The translations under genes and the position numbers were made by a program. Below, piece after piece: positions 1 through 7,692 of a stretch of 64,000 bases of DNA; the stretch's first letter is position 1; each line of letters begins with the position of its first letter. The notes below the pieces were generated by a model. The model was not told the DNA's origin. It did no database searches and worked only from the letters and a program-made list of their open reading frames with translations. The DNA is from Pigmentiphaga sp. NML030171 (GTDB taxonomy: Bacteria; Pseudomonadota; Gammaproteobacteria; Burkholderiales; Burkholderiaceae_B): assembly GCF_002188635.1 (NCBI RefSeq), contig NZ_NINX01000015.1, positions 124,001 to 188,000 on the forward strand, in the 5' to 3' direction.

Positions 1-383
1 CCGGACGCGTGGACGTCATGATCGACACCATGACCAACACCGCGCCGCTGTTCAAGTCGCAGCGCGTGCGGCTGCTGGCGACCACCGCGCCCAAGGGCGT
101 GCAGGCGCTGCCCGGCGTGCCGAGCGTGGCCGACACGCTGCCGGCGGTGGTCTTCGAATCGTGGCTGGGCATCGCCGCGCCCGCCGGCACGCCCGCCGAC
201 GTGGTCGCGCGCCTGAACCGCGAATTGCGCGCGGTGCTGGATACGCCCGCCGTGCACCAGCAACTGGTCGACTGGGGCGGTTCGCCGCGGGCCTCCTCGC
301 CCGACGAATTCCAGGCCCGCGTCGAGAACGACATCCGCCGGCTGCGCGCCGTCGTGGTCCAGCGCAACATCCAGGCCGAATGA
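1..383 (+). CDS. Bug/TctC-family binding protein, C-terminal fragment (cut by window edge)
   Basis: This is the C-terminal third (about 125 residues) of a periplasmic tricarboxylate-binding (Bug) receptor; the reading frame is open to the left edge, so the start and signal peptide lie outside the window. Family landmarks are visible: a GVPSVADTLP segment, then APAGTPADVVARLNRELR, which matches the conserved loop and helix near the end of Bug proteins (typical full length about 320 residues). Bug proteins capture carboxylates or other small acids in the periplasm, with or without TctAB membrane partners. No partner gene is visible on this side. The TGA stop lies 15 bases before the convergent azlD gene. 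Ligand unknown. Confidence 0.85.
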   Translation, partial: GRVDVMIDTMTNTAPLFKSQRVRLLATTAPKGVQALPGVPSVADTLPAVVFESWLGIAAPAGTPADVVARLNRELRAVLDTPAVHQQLVDWGGSPRASSPDEFQARVENDIRRLRAVVVQRNIQAE

Positions 384-398
384 AAGGGGCGCGGGCGC

Positions 399-749
399 TC
401 AGCCCGCCAGCCACCTCAGCAGCCACAGCGTGACCATGCCCGCGCCTATCATGGCGATCGTGTTGCGGGTGGCCACCATGACCGCCACCGCGATCACGGC
501 GGCCAGCGCGCGCCAGTCGAACACCGGCAGGCCGCCCGGCGCCCATGGCAGCAGGTCCGGCACGATCACGGCCGCCAGCGCCGCGGCGGGCGCATAGCGC
601 AGCGCCCGCCTGACGCCTTCGGGCAGGGGCACGTTGTCGCCCAGCAGCAGGAAGCCGGCGCGCGTGAGCACGGTGCACAACGCCAGCGCGATGATGACCA
701 GCCAGACGTACAGGGAATCGGATACCGGCGGCAGGGTGGACGGACTCAT
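399..749 (-). CDS. azlD: AzlD-type subunit of a branched-chain amino acid exporter
   Basis: A small hydrophobic protein of 116 residues with about four membrane segments, the usual size of the AzlD subunit. AzlCD proteins export branched-chain amino acids and their analogues across the inner membrane. A conserved-looking TRxGFLLLGD segment lies near residue 30, and the C-terminus carries ATRNTIAMIGAG followed by a last hydrophobic stretch. The start overlaps the end of azlC by four bases (ATGA), indicating translational coupling. The pair is divergent from ilvE, which makes and consumes the likely substrates. Assignment to the family is firm; the exact substrate is inferred. Confidence 0.88.
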   Translation of the reverse strand: MSPSTLPPVSDSLYVWLVIIALALCTVLTRAGFLLLGDNVPLPEGVRRALRYAPAAALAAVIVPDLLPWAPGGLPVFDWRALAAVIAVAVMVATRNTIAMIGAGMVTLWLLRWLAG

Positions 750-1501
750 GCCCCCGCCTCCTTGCGGCGCTCCAGCGCCCGCTCCGTGGCCACGCCGGCC
801 CAGACGCCCGCCACGACCGCCAGGACCAGCCCCAGCCGCAAGGGTAGCGGCTGGCCGGCCCACCCCACCAGGGATGCCGCCCCGACCGCCGCGGCCACAG
901 GCCAGCTCGCGACCATGGGCACCACGATCGCGATCAGCGCCAGCACCGCGGCGAACTCCAGCGACCACGACTGCGGCACCACGGCGCCCAGCAGGATGCC
1001 GGCCACCGAGCACACCTGCCAGGTCAGCCAGTTGCCCACCGCCGATCCCAGGAAGAACCAGGTCTGCTCCGGCGTGCCCTTGACGGCGGCATCGCCGTAG
1101 CGGGGCATGAACAGCACGAAGCCGATGTCGCTCGTCAGGAAGCCCAGTCCCAGGCGGCGCCAGCGCGAGTAGCGGCGGAAATACGGGTGCAGCGCCGCCG
1201 CGAAGATCACGAATCTCAGGTTGACCACGCAACCCGCGGCGAACACCAGCCAGACCGGGGCGCCCGCCACGATCAGCGGCAGGGCGGCCAGTTGCGCGGA
1301 GCCGGCGTACACCAGGAAGGTCATCGCCAGCGCCAAGGTCTGGCTGAGGCCGATCTTGACCATGGCCACGCCGCTGACCATGCCCCAGACGCCGATCGCG
1401 ATCGTGGTCGGGGCCAGCGCCTTCAGGCCCGCGACGACGGCCGCCCGGCGCTCCTGGGGGGACAGACCGGGCACTGCGGCGGACGGGCGCATGGCGGACA
1501 T
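746..1501 (-). CDS. azlC: AzlC-type permease (branched-chain amino acid exporter, large subunit)
   Basis: A 251-residue membrane protein of the AzlC family, the main subunit of the AzlCD branched-chain amino acid efflux system. Typical features are a first membrane helix with a GVWGMVSGVAMVKIGLS stretch near residue 40, the YAGSAQ motif near residue 65, and the NLRFVIFAAALHPYFR segment near residue 95, all characteristic of this family. The first ATG is used here; an alternative ATG lies nine bases downstream. The last four bases overlap azlD. About 200 bases separate it from the divergent ilvE, so both promoters share that interval; I do not see a clear Lrp or LysR site there. Confidence 0.9.
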   Translation of the reverse strand: MSAMRPSAAVPGLSPQERRAAVVAGLKALAPTTIAIGVWGMVSGVAMVKIGLSQTLALAMTFLVYAGSAQLAALPLIVAGAPVWLVFAAGCVVNLRFVIFAAALHPYFRRYSRWRRLGLGFLTSDIGFVLFMPRYGDAAVKGTPEQTWFFLGSAVGNWLTWQVCSVAGILLGAVVPQSWSLEFAAVLALIAIVVPMVASWPVAAAVGAASLVGWAGQPLPLRLGLVLAVVAGVWAGVATERALERRKEAGA

Positions 1502-1704
1502 GGGATCGGGGGGGAACGGCGGCGGGCTCCCGGCGAAGGCCGGCCGGGAAGGAGTAAAGTTATGGCTCGCAGCTATTGTAAGTGATTACCCGAATCTCCC
1601 TGGATTCCCGGGAAGCGGCGGGCGTGGACCCCTGCGCGCCCGCTTCGCCGCTGGATCCTGTCGCAGATTGGTACAATATCTGGTTCATTTCGGAGATCCC
1701 CATC

Positions 1705-2625
1705 ATGTCGATGTCAGACCGCGACGGCTTCATCTGGTACGACGGCAAGCTCGTGCCCTGGCGTGAAGCCAACACCCATGTGCTCACACACTCTCTGCAC
1801 TACGGGTTGGCGGTATTCGAGGGTGTGCGTGCGTACAAGACCGACATCGGAACCTCGATCTTCCGGCTCAAGGAACACACCGACCGCCTGGTCAACTCGG
1901 CCCACATCTACCAGATGCAGATCCCGTACAGCCGGGAAGTCCTGATGGAAGCGCAGAAGGAAGTGGTCCGCGTCAACAAGCTGGAATCCTGCTACCTGCG
2001 TCCCATCGCGTTCTACGGTTCGGAAAAGATGGGCGTCTCGCCCAAGGGCGCCAAGGTCCACGTGGCGGTCGCCGCCTGGGAATGGGGCGCCTACCTGGGC
2101 GCCGAGGCCCTGCAGAAGGGCATCCGGGTCAAGACCTCGTCCTATGCCCGCCACCACGTCAACGTGACCATGCCCCGCGCCAAGCTGGCCTCCACCTACG
2201 CCAACTCCATCCTGGCGAACCTGGAAGCCACCGAGGACGGCTACGACGAGGCCCTGCTGCTCGACACCGAAGGCTTCGTGGCCGAGGGCTCGGGCGAGAA
2301 CGTCTTCATCGTCAAGGACGGCGTGCTGGTCGAGCCCGAGATCGCCTCGGCCCTGACCGGCATCACGCGCTCGACCATCCACAGCCTGGCCGCCGACCTG
2401 GGCATCAAGGTCGTCACCAAGCGCCTGACCCGCGACGACATCTACATCGCCGACGAAGCCTTCTTCACCGGCACGGCGGCGGAAGTCACGCCCATCCGCG
2501 AGCTGGACCGCCGCAAGATCGGCGCCGGCCAGTGCGGTCCGATCACGGCGCGCCTGCAGCAGGCCTTCTTCGACCTGGTCGCGGGCCGCAACGCCAAGTA
2601 CGGCCACTGGCTCACGCACGTCTGA
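1705..2625 (+). CDS. ilvE: Branched-chain amino acid aminotransferase IlvE
   Basis: A PLP enzyme of fold type IV that interconverts valine, leucine and isoleucine with their 2-oxo acids, the last step of branched-chain amino acid synthesis, in the cytoplasm. The protein has 306 residues, close to the 309 of E. coli IlvE. Diagnostic segments are HSLHYGLAVFEGVRAY near residue 35, SSYARHHVNVTMPRAK containing the PLP-binding lysine region, and EGSGENVFIV and FFTGTAAEVTPI towards the C-terminus. An in-frame extension upstream to 1582 exists, but the ATG at 1705 follows a CGGAGA ribosome site and gives the family length. A TACAAT -10-like box lies at 1672 without a convincing -35. It is followed after 15 bases by the zinc-finger gene, probably cotranscribed. 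Confidence 0.97.
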   Translation: MSMSDRDGFIWYDGKLVPWREANTHVLTHSLHYGLAVFEGVRAYKTDIGTSIFRLKEHTDRLVNSAHIYQMQIPYSREVLMEAQKEVVRVNKLESCYLRPIAFYGSEKMGVSPKGAKVHVAVAAWEWGAYLGAEALQKGIRVKTSSYARHHVNVTMPRAKLASTYANSILANLEATEDGYDEALLLDTEGFVAEGSGENVFIVKDGVLVEPEIASALTGITRSTIHSLAADLGIKVVTKRLTRDDIYIADEAFFTGTAAEVTPIRELDRRKIGAGQCGPITARLQQAFFDLVAGRNAKYGHWLTHV

Positions 2626-2640
2626 TCGGGAGGAACGGCC

Positions 2641-2838
2641 ATGACCACCGAAGCCGCCAACGCCATCATCGAAGTCGATGCCGATGCGCTTCCGCTTTCG
2701 TGCCCGGGGCCGCATACTCCGCTGTGGAACATGCACCCCAAGGTATTCCTGGACATCGGGACGACCGGCGAAGCGAAGTGCCCATACTGTGGCGCCGAAT
2801 ACCGTCTGAAGGACGGCGCCAAGGTACATCATCACTAA
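2641..2838 (+). CDS. Small zf-CHCC zinc-finger protein
   Basis: A 65-residue protein of the zf-CHCC family (related to the zinc-binding end of mitochondrial complex I subunit NDUFS6). Putative zinc ligands are Cys21, His32, Cys47 and Cys50 in the order C-H-C-C, with CPYCGAEYRL at the C-terminal half. A strong GGGAGGAA ribosome site precedes the ATG. The gene sits directly behind ilvE, an arrangement common in betaproteobacteria. Its function is not established; metal binding is predicted from the motif only. Confidence 0.88.
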   Translation: MTTEAANAIIEVDADALPLSCPGPHTPLWNMHPKVFLDIGTTGEAKCPYCGAEYRLKDGAKVHHH

Positions 2839-2840
2839 AT

Positions 2841-2870
2841 CCCCCCGGGCGCTCGCGCGCCCCTGGGGGG
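2841..2870 (+). other. GC-rich hairpin after the zinc-finger gene
   Basis: A strong imperfect hairpin: the arm C6-GGGCGC pairs with GCGCCC-(CT)-G6 around a four-base loop. It has no T-tract. It may slow RNA decay or act together with the following terminator-like hairpin. Its sequence style resembles the GC-rich hairpins at other gene ends in this window. Confidence 0.6.
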
Positions 2871-2886
2871 GACATGGCTGACGCTG

Positions 2887-2915
2887 CCCCGGCCCGCCGG
2901 GGTTTGCTTTTTATT
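2887..2915 (+). terminator. Intrinsic terminator-like hairpin just before purU
   Basis: Stem CCCCGG (2887-2892), loop CCCG, stem CCGGGG (2897-2902), followed by a T-rich tail TTTGCTTTTTATT. This is a good Rho-independent terminator for the ilvE transcript. It ends only about 15 bases before the purU GTG, leaving no room for a separate purU promoter downstream of it. Confidence 0.75.
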
Positions 2916-2929
2916 CACAGGACCTCCCC

Positions 2930-3784
2930 GTGCAGCACAACGATTACATCCTGACGCTCGCCTGCCCCGATACGACCGGCATCGTGTACCACGTGTCGGG
3001 ATTCCTGTTCGAGCGCGGCTGCAACATCCTGGACTCGCAGCAGTTCGGGGACGAGGACACCAAGCTGTTCTTCCTGCGCGTGCACTTCTCGGTGCCGGAC
3101 GGCCTGGACGCCGACACCGTGCGCAAGGAATTCGCCGCCGTGGGCGAGCGCTTCTCCATGCAGTGGCAGATCCGCGACCCGCACCGGCGCGCGCGCGTGC
3201 TGCTGATGGTCAGCAAGCACGGCCACTGCCTGAACGACCTGCTGTTCCGCGCCAAGAGCGGGCAACTGCCCATCGACATTCCGGCCGTAGTCTCCAACCA
3301 CCCCGACTTCGCGCTGCTGTCCGCGTCGTACGGCGTGCCCTTCTACCACCTGCCGGTGGCGCAGGGCGGCAAGGAACAGCAAGAGCGCCAGGTACTGCAG
3401 ATCGCCGAGCGCGAGAACGTCGACCTGGTCGTGCTGGCCCGCTACATGCAGATCCTGTCGCCCGAGATGTGCCGGGCGCTGGCCGGCCGCGCCATCAACA
3501 TCCACCACAGCTTCCTGCCCAGCTTCAAGGGCGCGCGCCCGTACTACCAGGCGCACGACCGCGGCGTGAAGCTGATCGGCGCCACCGCCCACTACGTCAC
3601 GCCCGATCTGGACGAAGGCCCCATCATCGAGCAGGACATCGCCCGCGTGGACCACAGCATGTCGCCGGAAACCCTGACCCAGGTCGGGCGCGACGTCGAA
3701 TGCCTGGTGCTGGCGCGCGCCGTGCGCTGGCACGTCGAGCATCGCATCCTGTTGAACGGCCACAAGACGATCGTGTTCGCGTAA
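2930..3784 (+). CDS. purU: Formyltetrahydrofolate deformylase PurU
   Basis: Hydrolyses 10-formyltetrahydrofolate to formate and tetrahydrofolate, balancing one-carbon pools and supplying formate. The 284-residue protein has an N-terminal ACT regulatory domain (about residues 1-75, beginning YILTLACPDTTGIVYHV) and a C-terminal formyl-transferase hydrolase domain. The active-site Asn-His-Asp set is visible in AINIHHSFLPSFKGA and in GATAHYVTPDLDEGPII. It starts with GTG after a CAGGACC ribosome site. A terminator-like hairpin lies immediately upstream, so expression may depend on readthrough. The next gene begins on the base after the TAA stop. Confidence 0.96.
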   Translation: MQHNDYILTLACPDTTGIVYHVSGFLFERGCNILDSQQFGDEDTKLFFLRVHFSVPDGLDADTVRKEFAAVGERFSMQWQIRDPHRRARVLLMVSKHGHCLNDLLFRAKSGQLPIDIPAVVSNHPDFALLSASYGVPFYHLPVAQGGKEQQERQVLQIAERENVDLVVLARYMQILSPEMCRALAGRAINIHHSFLPSFKGARPYYQAHDRGVKLIGATAHYVTPDLDEGPIIEQDIARVDHSMSPETLTQVGRDVECLVLARAVRWHVEHRILLNGHKTIVFA

Positions 3785-4234
3785 ATGGTGCTCAAATCCC
3801 GCGGCGCTCCGCTGTTCGCCACCTCCGAAGAAGCCGAGCAGGCGTTCTACGACGCGCTGGAACAAGGCGATCTCGCGCAGTTGATGGCCGTCTGGGCCGA
3901 CGACGAAGACATCGTCTGCATCCATCCGGGCGGGCCGCGGCTGATCGGGCACGACGCCGTGATGGAATCGTGGCGCGAGATCCTGGGCAGTTCGCCGGTG
4001 CCGATACGGCCCACGCGCGTCCACGCCGTGCAAAGCATGATGAGTTCGGTCCACACCGTGGTCGAACAACTCATGGTCGACACCTCCCAGGGCAAGCAGC
4101 TCGTCAACTGCTATGCAACCAATGTCTTCCACAAGGGTCCCACAGGCTGGCGGCTGGTCTTGCACCACTCGTCGCAAGCCCCTGCCGACCTCGGCCCGAC
4201 CGAGCTCCAGGACGTTCCCGACCTATTGCATTGA
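3785..4234 (+). CDS. NTF2-like (SnoaL/DUF4440-type) protein
   Basis: A 149-residue protein with the NTF2-like cone fold signature: an N-terminal helix (AEQAFYDALEQGDLAQLMAV), the WADDEDIVCIHPGG strand, a GHDAVMESWREIL helix and a C-terminal sheet ending in WRLVLHHSS. Such proteins are small enzymes or ligand-binding domains; the substrate cannot be read from sequence. Its ATG directly abuts the purU stop codon, so it is almost certainly translated with purU and the following hydrolase gene. A link to one-carbon metabolism is only suggested by position. Confidence 0.8.
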   Translation: MVLKSRGAPLFATSEEAEQAFYDALEQGDLAQLMAVWADDEDIVCIHPGGPRLIGHDAVMESWREILGSSPVPIRPTRVHAVQSMMSSVHTVVEQLMVDTSQGKQLVNCYATNVFHKGPTGWRLVLHHSSQAPADLGPTELQDVPDLLH

Positions 4235-4252
4235 GTTGCCCGCCCATCTCGC

Positions 4253-5299
4253 ATGCCCGCCTACCTGGACACGACACCCTGCCCCACTCCCGCATGGTTG
4301 CCCGAAGGACATAGCCAGACCATCTTCGCGTCGCAGCTCTCGTCGCACCATCACGCCTCGTTCCAGCGCGAACGGGTGGACACGCCCGACGGCGATTTCA
4401 TCGACTTCGACTGGACCGCCCCGGGCCTCGGCCCCGATACGGTCGTCGGCCCCGAGCTGTTCGCGCGGCTGGCCGAGACGGCCGGCACCACCGCCGCGTC
4501 GCGCAACGGGCTCGTGCTGTTCCATGGTCTGGAAGGCAGCAGCGCCAGCCACTACGCGCAGGCCATCTCGCAGTATTTCCGGGCGCGCGGCTGGACCGTC
4601 GTCGTCCCGCATTTCCGCGGCTGCTCGGGCGAGCCGAACCGCCTGCCCCGCGCCTACCACTCGGGCGACTCGGCCGACGTCGGCTTCATGCTGGACGCGG
4701 TGCGGCAGCGCCTGCCACGGATGCACTGGCACGCCGCCGGCATCTCGCTGGGCGGCAACGCGCTGCTGAAATACCTGGGCGAGGCCGGCGCCACCGCCGG
4801 CTGGCTCGCCGCCGCCGCGGGCGTCTCGGCCCCGGTCGACCTCATGGCCGGCGGGCGCACGCTGGGCACCGGACTGATCAACCGCCGGATCTACACCCAC
4901 ATGTTCCTGCGCACGCTGAAGTCCAAGACGCTGCAGAAGGCGCAGCGCTTCCCCGGCACCATCGACGTGCTGCGCGTGGCCAACGCGCGCGACCTGTACG
5001 AGTTCGACGACGCCTACACCGCGCCCACGCACGGCTTCCGCGACGTCGACGACTACTGGACGCGCGCCTCCAGCAAGCCCCTGCTGATGGACATCGCCAT
5101 CCCGACGCTGGTGCTGAACGCGCGCAATGACCCGTTCCTTCCCGGCCGCTACCTGCCGACTCCCGAGCAGGCCTCCAGCCACGTGGTCCTGCACCAGCCG
5201 GCACAGGGCGGCCACGCGGGTTTCCCCACGGGCAGCTTCCCGAGCAACCTGAACTGGCTGCCGCGCAGGCTGGCGGACTTCTTCCGGAACGGCCGCTAG
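4253..5299 (+). CDS. YheT-type alpha/beta hydrolase
   Basis: A 348-residue member of the YheT/ABHD alpha/beta-hydrolase family, related to uncharacterised esterases. The nucleophile is Ser165 in the elbow GISLGGN; an oxyanion-type FHGLEGSS segment lies near residue 90; the acid is probably in NARNDPFLPG and the base in GGHAGF near the C-terminus. The N-terminal PAWLPEGHSQTIFAS is typical of this family. No signal peptide, so cytoplasmic. It lies 18 bases after the NTF2-like gene and probably ends the transcription unit. Substrate unknown. Confidence 0.9.
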   Translation: MPAYLDTTPCPTPAWLPEGHSQTIFASQLSSHHHASFQRERVDTPDGDFIDFDWTAPGLGPDTVVGPELFARLAETAGTTAASRNGLVLFHGLEGSSASHYAQAISQYFRARGWTVVVPHFRGCSGEPNRLPRAYHSGDSADVGFMLDAVRQRLPRMHWHAAGISLGGNALLKYLGEAGATAGWLAAAAGVSAPVDLMAGGRTLGTGLINRRIYTHMFLRTLKSKTLQKAQRFPGTIDVLRVANARDLYEFDDAYTAPTHGFRDVDDYWTRASSKPLLMDIAIPTLVLNARNDPFLPGRYLPTPEQASSHVVLHQPAQGGHAGFPTGSFPSNLNWLPRRLADFFRNGR

Positions 5300-5384
5300 C
5301 CCTGCCCGGCCCCGCATCGGGCAAGCCCCCGCTGACATCCCCGGCGTTTTCTTCGACAATGGAGAAAACCACACGGATGCTTCC

Positions 5385-7067
5385 ATGGCCTCGACTTCCA
5401 CGGTATCCAACGCCTCGGCCACCACCGGCGGCCGCCTCCTGGTCGACGCGCTGACCGCCAACGGCGTCGACCGCGTCTTCTGCGTCCCGGGCGAAAGCTA
5501 CCTGGACGTGCTGGATGCCCTGCACGCCCACGCCGACATCGACGTCGTCGTCGCCAAGCACGAAGGCGCCGCCGCCAACATGGCCGAAGCCGACGGCAAG
5601 CTGACCGGGCGGCCGGGCATCTGCTTCGTCACGCGCGGCCCCGGCGCCACCCACGCCAGCATAGGCGTGCACATCGCGCAGCAGGACTCGACGCCGCTCA
5701 TCCTGTTCGTCGGCCAGGTGCCCACCCGCGAGCTGGGCCGCGAAGCCTTCCAGGAAATCGACTACCAGTCCATGTTCGGCGGCATCGCCAAGTGGGTCGT
5801 CAGCATCGACGACGCCGCGCGCATACCCGAACTCGTGGCGCGGGCCTTCGCCTGCGCCACCTCGGGCCGCCCCGGACCGGTGGTGCTGGCCCTGCCCGAA
5901 GACGTATTGAGCGCCGCCTGCCCGTCCGCGCCGGCCGCGGTCGCCCCGGCAGTCGCCGGCGGCCCCGATCCCGACGCGGCCCCGCGCCTGCGCGAGATGC
6001 TGGCCCAGGCCCGCCGTCCGCTGGTCATCCTGGGCGGATCGAACTGGAGCGAGCCCGCCGCCTCGGACTTCTCGGCCTTCATCCAGGCATGGAACCTGCC
6101 CGTGGCCTGCGCCTTCCGCCGCCAGGACATCTTCGACAACCGGCGGCCCCAGTACGCGGGCCACCTCAGCCTGGGCATGAACCCCGAACTGGCCGAGCTG
6201 GTGCGCGACGCCGACCTCGTCCTGGCCGTGGGCACGCGGCTGGGCGAGATCGCCACCGGCGGCTACACGCTGCTGACGCCCCCCCGCCCGGCCCAGAAAC
6301 TGATCCACCTGCACGCCGACGCGGCCGAACTGGGCCGCGTCTACCAGCCCGACCTGGCCATCCAGTCCGCCCCGGCAAAGGCCGCCGCGCTGCTGCGCGG
6401 CCTGGAAGCCCCGGCCTCGCGCGCCTGGGACGACTGGACCCGCCGCGCCGGCGAACTGCACGCGCGCTACCAGGTCGTGCCCGCGCCGCATGCCGAGGCC
6501 CGCGGCGTCGACCTGGGCCGGGTCGTCGCCCATCTGGACCGCGCCCTGCCCGACGACGCCATCGTCGCCAACGGCGCCGGCAACTATGCGGTGTGGCTGC
6601 ACCGGTTCTACCGCTACCGCCGGCCGCGCACGGAACTCGCCCCCACCTGCGGCGCCATGGGCTACGGCCTGCCCGCGGCGATAGCCGCCAAGCTGCGCCA
6701 TCCCGACCGCACCGTGGTCTGCGTGTCCGGCGACGGCTGCTTCCTGATGTATCCCCAGGAACTGGCCACCGCGCTGCAATTCGGCTCCGCCGTCGTCGTC
6801 ATCGTCGTCAACAACGGCATGTACGGCACCATTCGCATGCACCAGGAAAAGCGCTTCCCGGGCCGGGTCAGCGCCACCGACCTGCGCAACCCCGATTTCG
6901 TCGCGCTGGCACTGTCGTTCGGCGCCCACGCCGAACGGGTGGAAAGCGCCGAAGCCTTCCCCGCCGCATTCGAGCGCGCCTGCGCGGCCGGCCGCCCGGC
7001 GCTGCTGGAACTGCGCACGGATCCCCGGCAAATCACGCCGCAGTCGTGGCTGGCGGGGCATGGATAG
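5385..7067 (+). CDS. Thiamine diphosphate enzyme of the acetolactate synthase-like family
   Basis: A 560-residue ThDP-dependent enzyme with the three-domain layout of acetolactate synthase large subunits. The catalytic glutamate is Glu60 in AKHEGAAANMAEA; the central domain is residues about 190-330; the ThDP-Mg motif GDGCF with downstream VVNNGMYGTIRMHQE lies near residue 450. It lacks an adjacent small regulatory subunit gene, and the segment after VNNGMYG differs from classical IlvB, so a decarboxylase or carboligase with another substrate is more likely than isoleucine-valine synthesis. The downstream gene overlaps its stop by eight bases. Confidence 0.88.
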   Translation: MASTSTVSNASATTGGRLLVDALTANGVDRVFCVPGESYLDVLDALHAHADIDVVVAKHEGAAANMAEADGKLTGRPGICFVTRGPGATHASIGVHIAQQDSTPLILFVGQVPTRELGREAFQEIDYQSMFGGIAKWVVSIDDAARIPELVARAFACATSGRPGPVVLALPEDVLSAACPSAPAAVAPAVAGGPDPDAAPRLREMLAQARRPLVILGGSNWSEPAASDFSAFIQAWNLPVACAFRRQDIFDNRRPQYAGHLSLGMNPELAELVRDADLVLAVGTRLGEIATGGYTLLTPPRPAQKLIHLHADAAELGRVYQPDLAIQSAPAKAAALLRGLEAPASRAWDDWTRRAGELHARYQVVPAPHAEARGVDLGRVVAHLDRALPDDAIVANGAGNYAVWLHRFYRYRRPRTELAPTCGAMGYGLPAAIAAKLRHPDRTVVCVSGDGCFLMYPQELATALQFGSAVVVIVVNNGMYGTIRMHQEKRFPGRVSATDLRNPDFVALALSFGAHAERVESAEAFPAAFERACAAGRPALLELRTDPRQITPQSWLAGHG

Positions 7068-7692
7068 CGATGTCCTGGCCGCCATGGCGCGCTGGCCCGA
7101 CGTGCCGGACGCGTATGGCTGGTTGTCGCTGGATGCCCGGGGCCGCTGGCGCCTGCATCCCGCCGGCGACGCCCTGGCGGGAGGGCCGGGCGTCTCCATT
7201 TCCAACACCGGGATCCTGGCCTTCATCGGACGCAACTACGGGCACGACGAGCAGGGCCGCTGGTTCTTCCAGAACGGTCCGCAACGCGTGTTCGTGAGGC
7301 TGGACGCGGCGCCGCTGATCCTGCGCCAGGCGGATGCGGCCGGTTCGCTGGCCACCCATACCGGCCATGCCGTGTCCCGCGTGGATCGCTGGGCGCTGGA
7401 CGCCATGGGCAGGCTCTACGCCGCGACCGAACACGGTCCCGCCATGGTCGAGGATCGCCATCTGCCCGACGTGCTGGAACGCATGAAGCTGGCATCGGGG
7501 CAGCCGCTGCTCGATGCCCCGCCGGGCTGGCTGGCCGACACCGGCCAGGCGCCGGCCGGGGCCGCGACCCTGTCCGTGGTCTATCCGCCGGTTGGCGCCG
7601 CCGCCGCGCCGCTGGCCCCGTTGCGCGGCCCGGCCGGCCAGGCCTTCGGCTTCGTCGACAGGCCCGAGCCCGTCAGCTCTGGAAGCGCTTGA
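7060..7692 (+). CDS. Conserved hypothetical protein translationally coupled to the ThDP enzyme
   Basis: A 210-residue protein I do not recognise. It starts with an ATG inside the end of the ThDP enzyme gene (ATGGATAG overlap). The N-terminal two-thirds looks globular: WRLHPAGDAL, ISNTGILAFIGRNYGHDEQGR and WFFQNGPQRVFVRLD alternate in a way suggesting a beta-rich fold. The C-terminal 50 residues are rich in Ala and Pro. No signal peptide or membrane segment. Its 3' end overlaps the convergent metalloprotease gene by 20 bases. The tight coupling suggests a role linked to the upstream enzyme, but nothing more can be said. Confidence 0.8.
   Translation: MDSDVLAAMARWPDVPDAYGWLSLDARGRWRLHPAGDALAGGPGVSISNTGILAFIGRNYGHDEQGRWFFQNGPQRVFVRLDAAPLILRQADAAGSLATHTGHAVSRVDRWALDAMGRLYAATEHGPAMVEDRHLPDVLERMKLASGQPLLDAPPGWLADTGQAPAGAATLSVVYPPVGAAAAPLAPLRGPAGQAFGFVDRPEPVSSGSA

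Noticed and set aside
5303-5323. TGCCCG/CGGGCA hairpin after the YheT-type hydrolase gene
   Set aside because: No T-run and weak stem; not called a terminator.
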